This document shows, piece after piece, positions 41,653-50,010 of a stretch of DNA of 64,000 bases. The stretch covers positions 26,886 to 90,885 of the forward strand of contig JBBPIM010000006.1 of assembly GCA_038040325.1 (NCBI GenBank), given 5' to 3'. This DNA is from Mayfieldus profundus. Its GTDB lineage: Bacteria; Actinomycetota; Thermoleophilia; Solirubrobacterales; 70-9. The position numbers and the translations under genes are program-made. Position 1 is the stretch's first letter. Each line of letters opens with the position of its first letter. The notes below the pieces were generated by a model. That model was given only the letters and a program-made list of their open reading frames with translations. It was not told where the DNA came from and searched no databases.

Positions 41653-42375
41653 GTGGAGGGGCTTCTATCGATCGAGCGCCGCGACGGCGTTGCGCTGGTG
41701 ACGCTGCAGCGCCCCGACAAGCGCAACGCACTCTCGATCGACCTGAGGGTGGAGCTGGCCGAGGCCTTCGCCCGGCTGGGAGAGGACGGGGGCGTGGGCT
41801 GCATCGTCCTAACCGGCGCCGGGCCCGCCTTTTGCGCGGGGATGGACGTGAACCAGTTCGGTGGCGACCGCGACCACAAGCGGCGCCTGGTGGAGACCTC
41901 GACCGGAGCCTTCGAGGCGGTCGGATCGTGCCCACGCCCAGTCGTGGCCGCGGTCAACGGCCCCGCGCTGGCGGGCGGCTTCGCGCTGGCGCTGCTCTGC
42001 GACATCCGGATCGCGGCCAGGTCGGCGACCTTCGGCTTTCCGGAGCTGCCCCGGGGGATCCCGCCCTCCTACGCCTCGGCGAGGGCCGCGATGGGGTCCG
42101 CGACCGCGGCGGAGGTGGCGCTGACCGGGCGGGTGTTCGACGCGGATGAGGCATTGCGCCTCGGCGCGGTCAACAAAGTCGTCTCCGACGAGCGGGCGCT
42201 GGAGCGCTCGCTCGAGGTCGCGAGCGGGATCGCCTCCGCCCCGCGCCGTGCGACCCTGGAGACGAAACGCCGGATCCTCGTCGATCGCGAACGCGAGTTC
42301 GGCTCCCTGTTCGCCGAGGAGGCCCGCGTGTTCCGCGAGACCCTCTTGGGGTCGGATCCGGACGAGGCCGCCTAG
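41653..42375 (+). CDS. Enoyl-CoA hydratase/isomerase family protein
   Basis: The 240-residue crotonase has the oxyanion motifs GAGPAFCAGMDVNQFGG and NGPALAGGFALALLCDIRIA, then FGFPELPRGIPPSYASARAA with Glu in the usual PE position. The GIPPSYAS replaces the usual GIIPGAGG loop, so substrate use may differ. The start GTG at 41653 follows a TAGCAT box by 7 bases (leaderless). It is divergent from yjbQ. The first copy at 11830 is a more distant paralog. Confidence 0.88.
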   Translation: MEGLLSIERRDGVALVTLQRPDKRNALSIDLRVELAEAFARLGEDGGVGCIVLTGAGPAFCAGMDVNQFGGDRDHKRRLVETSTGAFEAVGSCPRPVVAAVNGPALAGGFALALLCDIRIAARSATFGFPELPRGIPPSYASARAAMGSATAAEVALTGRVFDADEALRLGAVNKVVSDERALERSLEVASGIASAPRRATLETKRRILVDREREFGSLFAEEARVFRETLLGSDPDEAA

Positions 42376-42429
42376 CGCTGTACCGCGGGTCCTGTCACGG
42401 CGCCCGCGGGTCACATCGGCGAAGTCCGG

Positions 42430-42894
42430 TCAGGCTCCGCAGATCGGCCAGGGACTGGAGCCGCTCTGGGCGTAGAGAAGAGCCGCGCGGTAATCCTGTT
42501 CCGCCTCCGGGGCCGCCGCAGGGTCGCCGGAGCCGCCGACCGAGGCCCAAGTGCCGTAGTCGAACTGGTACTTGCCGCGGTAGCTGCCGTCCGACGAGAC
42601 CGAGGTCGGGTCACCGCCGGACTCGCAGGCGGCGATCGCCTCCAGGGTGGAAAGCGAGACGCCGCCGGGCAGGTTGGCGAAGGCGTTGCGATGCTGCTCG
42701 GCGCGGATCTTGCGTACCTGCAAGTCGATCGTCGCGTGCAGGCGCTTGACCGGTCGCTTCAGCACCTTGATCGTCACGGGCTGCTTCTGCGCAGGGCCCG
42801 GTAGGGCACCCCGCTCGGTGCCGGTTGCTGCCACGGGCAGGCTGACGCCCACGATCAGGGCGAGCGCGGCGGGATAACGCCATTTCCTCGACAC
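42430..42894 (-). CDS. Rpf-like peptidoglycan transglycosylase
   Basis: The 154-residue secreted protein has a signal peptide (YPAALALIVGVSLPVAA), a basic linker (KVLKRPVKRLHATIDLQVRK) and a resuscitation-promoting-factor domain. That domain reads LEAIAACESGGDPTSVSSDG with catalytic Glu, YRGKYQFDYGTWASVGGSG and AALLYAQSGSSPWPICG. It cleaves glycan strands and may aid exit from dormancy. The start is GTG 42894 after CGGAGGTGG. A leader of about 200 nt and a perfect Crp-like site precede it. Confidence 0.93.
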   Translation of the reverse strand: MSRKWRYPAALALIVGVSLPVAATGTERGALPGPAQKQPVTIKVLKRPVKRLHATIDLQVRKIRAEQHRNAFANLPGGVSLSTLEAIAACESGGDPTSVSSDGSYRGKYQFDYGTWASVGGSGDPAAAPEAEQDYRAALLYAQSGSSPWPICGA

Positions 42895-43236
42895 GGAAGA
42901 ACCACCTCCGTTCGTCAGTCAGTGCCCAGTCGGGAGCGCCGTCGGCGCACCTCGGCCGCGTCAGCCCTTCAACCCCCTGCTCAGGGACGGGACGAAAAAG
43001 CGACTAGCCGGACGTCTTGCCCCGGCGGATATCTCATTGGGCGCGTGCGCCTGCCGGGGCCTTGTTCCGTGCGAAGGCGGCAGGGTGGCAAGGGCTCCCC
43101 ATCGCTTGTGTGACTCTCGTCACAGGAGCAATGGGAACGAGGCAAATGTCACACACTCAGGCAGGGTGAGGCGCGAGATGGCGTGGACGGTGAAAATCGT
43201 CCTGCACCCCGGATGCGCTGCCCGCCCGCCGGCCGG
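42895..43236 (-). promoter_or_regulatory. Structured leader and promoter region of the Rpf-like gene
   Basis: This 342-base stretch contains no gene. On the minus strand it carries a strong stem, GCCCCGGC paired with GCCGGGGC, enclosing GGCG-cacg-CGCC. A run CTTTTT near 42995 follows. This suggests a long structured 5' leader. The conserved strings of the c-di-AMP (ydaO) riboswitch, which often controls rpf genes, are not found, so I leave the class open. A Crp-like site lies at 43109-43124. Confidence 0.45.
43109..43124. promoter_or_regulatory. Perfect Crp/GlxR-type site
   Basis: TGTGACTCTCGTCACA matches the Crp consensus TGTGA-N6-TCACA without mismatch. It lies 215 bases upstream of the Rpf-like start, consistent with control of rpf genes by cAMP-type regulators in other actinobacteria. 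Confidence 0.65.
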
Positions 43237-44751
43237 TCAGGCGGCGAAGACCTTGTCGCGCCCGGCGGCCTTGGCCTGGTAGAGCACGGCGTCGGCGCGG
43301 GCAAGCAGCGCTTCGGCGCTCTCCTCGCGATCCCAGATGCAGACGCCCGCGGAGGTGGTGCTGCCGCCCGGCACGGCGGCCCTCAGGCGCTCCAGGATCG
43401 CCTTGGCGCTGGCCAGGTCGGTGGCCGGCATCGCCAGCGCGAACTCCTCGCCGCCGTAACGGGCGAGGACGTCGGTCGAGCGCAGCATCTCGCTCCAGGT
43501 GCCGGCGGCCTGTTTGAGGTAGCGATCGCCCGCCTGGTGACCGTGCGCGTCGTTGTACTCCTTGAAGCGATCCAGGTCGAGCATCGCGACGCACAGCGCA
43601 TGCCCGCGCCGCGTGGAGCGTGCAAGCTCGCGGCCCAGCTCCGCGTCCCAGGCGCGGCGGTTGAGCAGGCCGGTGAGGTCGTCGGTGCGGGCGGCCTTCT
43701 CGAGGCGCCCCAGCAGCTCGCCGCGCTCGATCGCGAGCGCCGCCTCCAGCGCCAACAGGCGGATCGTCTGCTCGGTCTCGGCCTCGACCTCCTCGTGGGC
43801 GTCCTGCCAGTACACGGCCAGCACCCCCACCGCCACCTCCTCCCGAAGGATCGGCTGCCAGTAGGCGGTGCCAGGCACGAGGTCCGGCGCCAGCTCCTGG
43901 CTCGGCGGCTGCTCCTCGCCGACTTTGGAATGCGAATGCGCCCCGGTGAAGGCCTGGACCGCCCCGGAGTCGGGAGTGACGAACGGCAGCCGCCGCCCCT
44001 CGACCGGAGCGCCCGCGGCCGCGGTGGCGACCAGCTCGCTGCCACTGGAAGTCGGTCGCCACAGAACCGCAGCGGTGGCGCACGCGGTTTCGACAGCCGC
44101 CGAGCAGATCGTCCTGCCGACCTCGCCGGGATCGCTCTGGATCGCCAGCTGGTGGGCCACCTCGCCGACCGCCTCGAGGTTGCCAGCGCGGGCGGCGGAG
44201 GCGGCCTTCTCCTCGCGCAGGTGACGCGCCAGGGTGTCCACCAGGGATCCGCACACCGCGACGCTGCCGATCGTCAGCAGGCCGCGCGCCACCGGCGTTG
44301 TGTCCGGCAGCACCGCCAGCACCCAGGCGTAGGCGCCCGCCATCACCGCCAGGTGAACAGCGCCCCAGGCGCGGCCGAAGAAGAAGAACGCGAAGACGCC
44401 AACCCAGATGTACCAGAACGTGTAGAAGCCGCTGGGGTCGTTTCCGTAGTAGACCGCGCGCGTGACGACCAGGGTCCCCGCCAGCACCGCGAACTGCAAG
44501 CTCCAGGCGGGGAGATGGCGACGGGCAGCGAAGAGGACCCCGGCGCCGGCATAGGCCAGGGCGACGTTGGTCCACAGAGCGCCGTCGTCGAACTCGGCCG
44601 GATGCGGCAGCAGCAGCGATAGCGCACCGATCGTCGCGCCGGCGAAGAACAGGCCCGCCATCACCAGGCCCATCGAGCTCGGATCCTCGACCGGCGTCGC
44701 GAAACGCAGCGCTGAAAGTGCCTGCGGTTGGTGTTTCCCCTGGCGTGTCAT
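43237..44751 (-). CDS. Membrane GAF-GGDEF diguanylate cyclase
   Basis: The 504-residue protein has six or seven transmembrane helices in the first 170 residues (GLVMAGLFFAGATIGALSLL, WYIWVGVFAFFFFGRAWGAV). A GAF-like sensor at about 190-330 follows (WQPILREEVAVGVLAVYWQD), then a GGDEF domain at 340-504: DDLTGLLNRRAWD, VAMLDLDRFKEYNDAHGHQA and the intact active site RYGGEEFALAMP. It should make c-di-GMP. No RxxD inhibitory site is obvious. ATG 44751. Confidence 0.92.
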   Translation of the reverse strand: MTRQGKHQPQALSALRFATPVEDPSSMGLVMAGLFFAGATIGALSLLLPHPAEFDDGALWTNVALAYAGAGVLFAARRHLPAWSLQFAVLAGTLVVTRAVYYGNDPSGFYTFWYIWVGVFAFFFFGRAWGAVHLAVMAGAYAWVLAVLPDTTPVARGLLTIGSVAVCGSLVDTLARHLREEKAASAARAGNLEAVGEVAHQLAIQSDPGEVGRTICSAAVETACATAAVLWRPTSSGSELVATAAAGAPVEGRRLPFVTPDSGAVQAFTGAHSHSKVGEEQPPSQELAPDLVPGTAYWQPILREEVAVGVLAVYWQDAHEEVEAETEQTIRLLALEAALAIERGELLGRLEKAARTDDLTGLLNRRAWDAELGRELARSTRRGHALCVAMLDLDRFKEYNDAHGHQAGDRYLKQAAGTWSEMLRSTDVLARYGGEEFALAMPATDLASAKAILERLRAAVPGGSTTSAGVCIWDREESAEALLARADAVLYQAKAAGRDKVFAA

Positions 44752-44961
44752 TTCATCGGACTACTGCGTGGAGGATCGGCTGGACGGCTCGGCACCGGAT
44801 CCATAGTTATCCACACTTCAGGGCTCCGATGCAGGACATGCGAATTTACGTCGTCGCAGAGCGGTTCACATCCCCATTAGTCGAACTCCAGGCTGGACAT
44901 CCGTCCGATGCGCCGCCGCCGCCTGGCAATGCCCTTGCAGTTCTGGACTGGGGACATTACA

Positions 44962-44990
44962 TTGATAATTGTCAATTGAGTTGCTATACC
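44962..44990 (+). promoter_or_regulatory. arsR promoter and operator
   Basis: TTGATA (44962-44967), a 17-base spacer and TATACC (44985-44990) form a good promoter. The inverted repeat TTGA-taattg-TCAA (44962-44975) overlaps the -35, which suits an ArsR-type operator. The A/T-rich block stands out in the GC-rich region. Nothing else is seen in 44752-44961. Confidence 0.6.
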
Positions 44991-45009
44991 TCAGTGCATC
45001 GCCACTGAA

Positions 45010-45351
45010 TTGGAACTGGCCCCCAAGCAGAAGCGCCCCGCCGGCGAGCCGTGCTGCGAGCCGGTCGCCTACCCCGACATCGAGCGGGCGCATGCCGAGC
45101 GCCTGGCGGCCGTCGCAAAGGCGCTCGGCGACCCGATCCGGATGCAGCTGGTCGATGTGCTGCGCAAGCACGCCGGGAAGGTGTGCGTCTGCGAGCTGGT
45201 GCCGCTGTTCGACCTTTCCCAGCCCACCGTGTCGCACCACCTGAAAGTGTTGCGCGAGGCCGGAATCGCGGGGTCCGAGCGGCGTGGCCTCTGGGCCTAC
45301 TACTACGTCAACCCGAATGCACTGGAGGAGCTGTCCGCATGGCTGTCCTGA
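45010..45351 (+). CDS. arsR: ArsR/SmtB-family metalloregulator
   Basis: The 113-residue repressor has the winged helix FDLSQPTVSHHLKVLREAG and the arsenic-type cysteine motif KVCVCELVPLF in the helix before it, plus an N-terminal CCEP pair. Three-cysteine sites of this kind bind As(III) or Sb(III) and release DNA. The start is TTG 45010. An operator-like inverted repeat lies upstream. It overlaps arsI by 13 bases. Confidence 0.9.
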   Translation: MELAPKQKRPAGEPCCEPVAYPDIERAHAERLAAVAKALGDPIRMQLVDVLRKHAGKVCVCELVPLFDLSQPTVSHHLKVLREAGIAGSERRGLWAYYYVNPNALEELSAWLS

Positions 45352-45755
45352 GACCCCATCTCGCCCTGACCGTGACCGACGTGGAGCGCTCGCTTCCCTT
45401 CTACCGTGCCCTGTTCGGAGTGGAGCCGAGCAAGGTGCGGGCGGGCTACGCGAAGTTCGAGGTACCCGACCCCGCACTCAACTTCACCCTTAATCAGGGT
45501 GATCGCCGCGACGGGCTCGGCGCCTTCAACCACGCCGGGATCCAGGTCGGGTCGACCGACGACGTGCTGCGGGCGAGGGCGCGGCTGGTCGAGGCCGGGC
45601 TCGCCACCTTCGACGAGATGGACACCACCTGCTGCTACGCCAAGCAGGACAAGATCTGGGTGCGCGACCCCGACGGCGCCCCCTGGGAGGTCTTCGTGAC
45701 CCACGAGGACGTCGAAGGCGGCGCGGCCGAGGCCGAGCAAGCCGCCTGCTGCTGA
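45339..45755 (+). CDS. arsI: ArsI/CadI-type VOC protein (C-As lyase-like)
   Basis: The 138-residue protein starts at ATG 45339, inside the end of arsR. Two VOC halves are visible: RPHLALTVTDVERSLPFYRA and FNHAGIQVGSTDDVLRARAR. The ArsI/CadI signature TCCYAKQDKIWVRDPDG contains the paired cysteines that bind trivalent arsenicals. ArsI uses Fe(II) and oxygen to demethylate methylarsenite. The C-terminus ends in a CC tail after a Glu/Ala-rich segment. Coupling to arsR supports the arsenic role over cadmium. Confidence 0.88.
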   Translation: MAVLRPHLALTVTDVERSLPFYRALFGVEPSKVRAGYAKFEVPDPALNFTLNQGDRRDGLGAFNHAGIQVGSTDDVLRARARLVEAGLATFDEMDTTCCYAKQDKIWVRDPDGAPWEVFVTHEDVEGGAAEAEQAACC

Positions 45756-45765
45756 GCCGGGCCGA

Positions 45766-46602
45766 GTGGCGACCGAGGTCCACATCCACGACCCTCAGGC
45801 GCTCTACGAACAATGGGAGCGCAGCCAGTGGAACCCGTGGGACGTCGACCTGGCTGCCGACGGCGAGAACTGGCAGGGGATGGACGAAGGCGACCGCGGC
45901 CTCATCCTCTGGGCGCTCTCGTCGCTGCTGGTGGCCGAGGAGCGGATCGCGACCAAGTTCTCCTCGCTGGTGATGGCCTACGACAGCGAGGAGGAGGAGA
46001 GCTTCCTCGCCACCCAGCAGGTGGACGAGATCCGCCACCTGCAGTTCTACAACCGCTTCCAGAACGAGGCGGTCGCCGACCCCGCGACGATCGCCGCCCA
46101 CGTGACACGCGCCCGCGAGCAGCTCAGCGACTCCTTCCGACGGATCTTCGACGCGGCCCTGGTCGGCGCGCACGAGCGGCTCGCCGCCGACCCGCGGGAT
46201 CGCGCCGCAAAGGTCGACTTCGTGACCACCTACCACATGGTGATCGAGGGCACGCTCGGGGTCACCGCCTTTCACTTCATCAGCGACTACCTGCGCCGCG
46301 AGGGCCTATTGCCGGGATTCGTTGACGGCTACAGCCACATCGCCGAGGACGAGCGGCGTCACATCGGATACGGCGTCTGGTTCCTGCGCGAGGCCGTGGA
46401 CGGCGATCCCGGGTTGGGCGATGACATTCGCCGCACCCTGCGCGAAATGCTGCCGGCGGTGGCCGAGTCGCTCACCCCTCCCGACCGCGAGGGGACCGAC
46501 TGGGAGGCGCTTGGCGCCAGCGCCGAGGAAGTGCGCGATTTCGCGCTCGGCGGACTGCGTCGCCGTTTGGCGATCGTCGGCGTGCCGCTCGAGAGCCTTT
46601 AG
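45766..46602 (+). CDS. R2lox-like ferritin-fold oxidase
   Basis: The 278-residue protein has a dinuclear metal site typical of R2-like ligand-binding oxidases: LLVAEERIATKF, QVDEIRHLQFYNRF (E-x-x-H), TYHMVIEGTLGV and IAEDERRHIGYG (second E-x-x-H). R2lox proteins assemble a Mn/Fe cofactor and oxidise an unknown lipid-like ligand. The start is GTG 45766, 10 bases after arsI, so it may belong to the arsenic operon. The ribonucleotide-reductase radical Tyr context was not confirmed by eye. Confidence 0.85.
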   Translation: MATEVHIHDPQALYEQWERSQWNPWDVDLAADGENWQGMDEGDRGLILWALSSLLVAEERIATKFSSLVMAYDSEEEESFLATQQVDEIRHLQFYNRFQNEAVADPATIAAHVTRAREQLSDSFRRIFDAALVGAHERLAADPRDRAAKVDFVTTYHMVIEGTLGVTAFHFISDYLRREGLLPGFVDGYSHIAEDERRHIGYGVWFLREAVDGDPGLGDDIRRTLREMLPAVAESLTPPDREGTDWEALGASAEEVRDFALGGLRRRLAIVGVPLESL

Positions 46603-46663
46603 GCGCCGGCGGCTCTGTAGCCGACGCCCGATTCGGCCGATAAGGGATGTCGAGGCGCATCCG

Positions 46664-46843
46664 GTGAAACACGCAACCCCTGACATTGCTCCGGTGGGGG
46701 GAACTTCGGAGGAGCTGCACGACGAGCGGGCACTGGTGGGCTGGGCGGTCTTCCCCGACGACGGGAGCGACGTCGCGACCCTGATGCGCGCCGCCGACCA
46801 GCGTCTCCACGAGCGCAAGCGCGGGCTGCGGCAGATCGCCTGA
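46664..46843 (+). pseudogene. Remnant of a GGDEF domain
   Basis: The 59-residue frame (GTG 46664) ends with GWAVFPDDGSDVATLMRAAD then QRLHERKR. This is the last strand and helix of a GGDEF domain, where intact proteins read G-x-A-x-x-P-x-D-G...AD..LY.AK. The GGEEF active site and everything before it are missing. It is probably a decayed or laterally trimmed cyclase gene, although a small expressed protein cannot be excluded. Confidence 0.45.
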
Positions 46844-46859
46844 GCGGAGCTCCTCGAGG

Positions 46860-48485
46860 TCAGCGCGGCTTGCCCGAATCCTCCAGAACGGCCATCGCCG
46901 CGTTGCGCCCGTTGAGCGCGATCACCGAGCCCGCGGGGTGGGTTGCGGCGCCGCAGAGGTAGAGCCCCTCGACCGGCGTGCGGTGGTCGAGGCGGCGGTC
47001 CCACATTTGATCGGGCAGCGCCTCGCCCTGGAAGATCTGGCCGCCCGTGAGGCCGATCCGCTTCTCGATGTCGGGCGGCGCCAGCAGCTCGCGGTGGGCG
47101 ATGCACTCGTGGATGTCGGGTGCGTGGACGGCGATCGCGTCGAGAATCCGGTCGGCGACCTCCTCGCGGCGCGAGTCCCAGTCGCCCTCCGCCAGTTCGT
47201 AGGGCCCGTAGTGGCAGAAGGCGCTCATCGTGTGCGCCCCGGGCGGCGCTACCGAAGGGTCGTAGGCGGTCTGGAAATACAGCTCGGCGAACCCGATCCG
47301 GGGCTCGCCTTGCTTGCAGGCCTCAAACGCCTCCTGGGCCGCTTCGAGGCCCGGAGTGATCGTCACCATTGCCCGGCTCGGGTCGAGCCCATTGGCGGCC
47401 GGAAAGGCGGGGAGCCTGTGCAGCGCCGCGTTCATCTTGATCACCGACGAGCGAACCCGCCAGTCCTCCAGCCGCTCGCGGAAACCTCCCGGTAGGGGCG
47501 CCGGCCCGAGCATCTCCAGCGCCCGCTTGGGGTCGGCATTGCAGACGACGGTCGGCGCGCGGATCAGCTCACCGCTGTCCACCTCCACCCCGTCCCCCGG
47601 CGCGATCCGCGCCACAGGAACGCCGGCGGCAATGGTCGCACCGGCATCCAGCGCCGCCTCTGCCAGCGCGAACGAGATCCGGCCCATCCCTCCCTCGACA
47701 TAGCCCCATACCGAACCGTGCCCCAGCAGGTCACCCTGGTGATGCATCAGCTTCACCGAAGCGGTGCCGGGATCGCGCGGCCCCGCCCAAGAGCCGATGA
47801 TGCCCTGGCCGAACAAGGCGTGCTTCAGTCGCTCATCGGCCACGTGGCGGTCCAGGGTCTCGGCGATCGGCTCCTCGAAGACCACCGAGATCAGCTCCGG
47901 GTCGCCTCCCAGCGCCTGCTCGATCTGCTCGCGGCTCGGGGAGGAGCCGAGCCAGCTGTCGCCGAGCGGGCCGTGGCGCAGCGCCCGCCGGATGCGGTCG
48001 AAGAGGTCCTCGTAGGCGAGCAACCCCTCGATGTCGCGCTCGGCGAAGCCGTTCTCTCGCATGTGCGCAACCGTGCGCTCGTCGTCGAGGAACTCGGCGA
48101 ACGAGGTTCCATCGGGGAACGGGCACCAGAGGTTGGGGTCGGCGGGGACGACCCGGTAGCCGCGCCGCCCCAGCTCCAGCTCGCGCACGACCAGCTCGTC
48201 GAGCAGGCCGACGACGTAGGCGCAGGGGCTGACCAGGTAGCGCGGGTCCTCGAACGGCTGCTCGAGCGTGCAGGCACCCCCCAATTGGTCGCGCCGCTCC
48301 AGCACCAGGACGGACCTGCCGGCACGGGCCAGGTAGGCGGCGGCGGTCAGCCCGTTGTGGCCTGCACCGACGACGACGACGTCCCAGTCGCGGGCGGCCA
48401 GCTCGGAGAGCGGAGCAGGCAGGCCGACCTTGCCAAGCGCTGCGTGTACGTCGGGGCGGCCCATCCGCTTCACGCTAGCGCCCAT
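46860..48485 (-). CDS. CrtI/PYROXD2-type FAD-dependent oxidoreductase
   Basis: The 541-residue flavoprotein has the dinucleotide motif VVVVGAGHNGLTAAAYLARA near residue 35, LVLERRDQLGGACTLEQPF, SASVKLMHHQGDLLGHGSVW-like mid-region, and the C-terminal FAD-binding LYLCGAATHPAGSVIALNGR. It belongs to the phytoene-desaturase-like superfamily, the PYROXD2 branch, often without carotenoid neighbours. None are present here, so I do not call it crtI. The ATG at 48485 may be extended; MGRPDVHAALG seven codons on is an alternative. Confidence 0.88.
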   Translation of the reverse strand: MGASVKRMGRPDVHAALGKVGLPAPLSELAARDWDVVVVGAGHNGLTAAAYLARAGRSVLVLERRDQLGGACTLEQPFEDPRYLVSPCAYVVGLLDELVVRELELGRRGYRVVPADPNLWCPFPDGTSFAEFLDDERTVAHMRENGFAERDIEGLLAYEDLFDRIRRALRHGPLGDSWLGSSPSREQIEQALGGDPELISVVFEEPIAETLDRHVADERLKHALFGQGIIGSWAGPRDPGTASVKLMHHQGDLLGHGSVWGYVEGGMGRISFALAEAALDAGATIAAGVPVARIAPGDGVEVDSGELIRAPTVVCNADPKRALEMLGPAPLPGGFRERLEDWRVRSSVIKMNAALHRLPAFPAANGLDPSRAMVTITPGLEAAQEAFEACKQGEPRIGFAELYFQTAYDPSVAPPGAHTMSAFCHYGPYELAEGDWDSRREEVADRILDAIAVHAPDIHECIAHRELLAPPDIEKRIGLTGGQIFQGEALPDQMWDRRLDHRTPVEGLYLCGAATHPAGSVIALNGRNAAMAVLEDSGKPR

Positions 48486-48498
48486 GCGGGCCTGTCAA

Positions 48499-48527
48499 TG
48501 GAGTTAGCCGGACGACTTTCGAACCCC
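48499..48527 (-). repeat. Diverged ssrA-3'-end repeat, copy A
   Basis: On the minus strand this reads GGGGTTCGAAAGTCGTCC then GGCTAACTCCA. It resembles the T-arm and acceptor of ssrA (51609-51634) with a 5-base insertion. It precedes the chrA gene. Confidence 0.6.
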
Positions 48528-48601
48528 GACTTTCTGACACTGCTTCGCGGGTTAGGCGGCAGCCACGGCTTCTGACGCCTGAAAGCGTCGACTTCAGCTC
48601 T

Positions 48602-49903
48602 TTGTCCATCGCGGTAGTCGGGGTCAACGGAAGGCCGGACTCGGGTCAGCCACCGCCCAAACCCACTCTAGGCCTAGCTGCGTGCGCGATCGGCCCTGCG
48701 GCTGCGAGACTCCCGCCGCCTTTGACCGAGGCAGCCACAACTCCTTCCGTCGATGACGGTGCCGAGCGCGACAGCGCTCGCTCGATCTTCATCCGATTCC
48801 TGAAGTTCGGAGCCCTCGCCTGGGGCGGGCCGGCTGCCCAGATCGCGATGATCAAGGGGGAGTGCGTCGACCAGGAAGGGTGGGTCTCCGAGGAGACCTT
48901 CAAGAAGACGCTCGCCGTCTACCAGGTCCTTCCGGGGCCTGAGGCACACGAGCTCTGCGTCTACTTCGGGCGGATGCGCGGAGGTAGGCTCGGCGGCTTT
49001 CTCGCCGGACTGGGATTCATGTTGCCCGGCTTCATCCTGATGCTCGGCCTCTCGATCCTCTACGTCGAGGCTGACCTCTCCTCGCATCTGGACGATTTTT
49101 TTTACGGGCTCAAGGCTGCCGTCGGGGCCCTTGTCGCGCGAGCACTGGTTCGCCTCGGCCGCGCGTTCATTACCGATGTGCCGCTCGGCCTGATCGCAAT
49201 CGCCGGCTTCGCGCTTACATTGTTCGCGTCGGTCAGCTTCGCGCTCGTCCTGCTCGGCGCCAGTCTCGCCTACGAGCTCTGGAGGAACGCATTCCGGTGG
49301 GGCCGCCAAGCCCACTCGTTCTCACCCTTGTCGGTCGCCCTCGCCGTGGTCGTGGGGGCAATCACGCTCTCGTTGACCGCGGAAATCTTCCTCGAGGGCC
49401 TGAAGGCAGGGCTCTTGACCTTCGGCGGCGCCTATACGGTCATTCCATTCCTCCAGGAGAGCGCCGTCGATAGCCATCACTGGCTCACCGACAGCCAATT
49501 TGTCGATGGCCTTGCCATGGGTGGCGTCCTGCCGGCGCCGCTGATCATCTTCTCGACCTTTGTCGGCTACATCGCCGGCGGCCTGAGCGGAGCGCTCGTG
49601 ATGACCCTCGGCATCTTCATTCCCGCCTTCGTCTTCCCCATCTTCTTTCATCGCTACCTGGTCGCGATCGCCGAGAACGAGCGCATCCGGCCCTTCCTGC
49701 TCGGCGTCGCCGCCGGAGTGATCGGCCTCATCGCCGCGGTCACGATCCAGATCCTCGACGCCAGCGTCGTCGACTTGCCGACGGCGCTGTTGGCAATCGG
49801 GGCCTTCCTCGTCCTCAACCGCTACCACTCCAAATTGACCGTGCTCTACGTCGTGCTCGGCTGCGGCGTGATCGGGGCGCTGCTCCAGCTGACCGTCATC
49901 TAG
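48602..49903 (+). CDS. chrA: Chromate efflux transporter, two-domain ChrA
   Basis: The 433-residue protein has two CHR domains. The first contains FLKFGALAWGGPAAQIAMIK, YQVLPGPEAHELCVYFGRMR and GGFLAGLGFMLPGFILMLG; the second contains GLKAGLLTFGGAYTVIPFLQ and LPAPLIIFSTFVGYIAGGLS. About ten to eleven transmembrane helices are seen. It exports chromate or moves sulfate-like anions. TTG 48602 is the longest start; TTG 48722 is equally possible because the first 40 residues are low-complexity. It lies between ssrA-like repeats A and B. Confidence 0.9.
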   Translation: MSIAVVGVNGRPDSGQPPPKPTLGLAACAIGPAAARLPPPLTEAATTPSVDDGAERDSARSIFIRFLKFGALAWGGPAAQIAMIKGECVDQEGWVSEETFKKTLAVYQVLPGPEAHELCVYFGRMRGGRLGGFLAGLGFMLPGFILMLGLSILYVEADLSSHLDDFFYGLKAAVGALVARALVRLGRAFITDVPLGLIAIAGFALTLFASVSFALVLLGASLAYELWRNAFRWGRQAHSFSPLSVALAVVVGAITLSLTAEIFLEGLKAGLLTFGGAYTVIPFLQESAVDSHHWLTDSQFVDGLAMGGVLPAPLIIFSTFVGYIAGGLSGALVMTLGIFIPAFVFPIFFHRYLVAIAENERIRPFLLGVAAGVIGLIAAVTIQILDASVVDLPTALLAIGAFLVLNRYHSKLTVLYVVLGCGVIGALLQLTVI

Positions 49904-49981
49904 GCGCAGTGGGCGAACCAAGACGCTGCTTCGCTCCGCTTTGGCCGCAGCTGATAGCTGCTCAAGCAAGCAAGTAGGCGA

Positions 49982-50010
49982 TGGAGCTAGCCGGACGACT
50001 CTCGAACCAC
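49982..50010 (-). repeat. Diverged ssrA-3'-end repeat, copy B
   Basis: Minus strand: GTGGTTCGAGAGTCGTCC then GGCTAGCTCCA, followed by a CTTGCTTGCTTG run. The stop codon of the next gene (49987) lies inside the repeat. Copies B and C share 25 of 29 bases or better with each other by eye. Confidence 0.65.

Noticed and set aside
43000..43020. A fourth ssrA-end repeat near the Rpf leader (GTCCGGCTAG)
   Set aside because: Only about 10 bases are shared, without the TTCGA core or the CTCCA end, so chance similarity is likely.
42895..43108. c-di-AMP (ydaO) or c-di-GMP riboswitch in the Rpf leader
   Set aside because: The conserved strings expected for these classes, such as GTCAGCTAACC, are not present on the minus strand.
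46860..48485. Carotenoid phytoene desaturase crtI
   Set aside because: The FAD motifs fit the superfamily, but no carotenoid genes are near and the sequence resembles the PYROXD2 branch.
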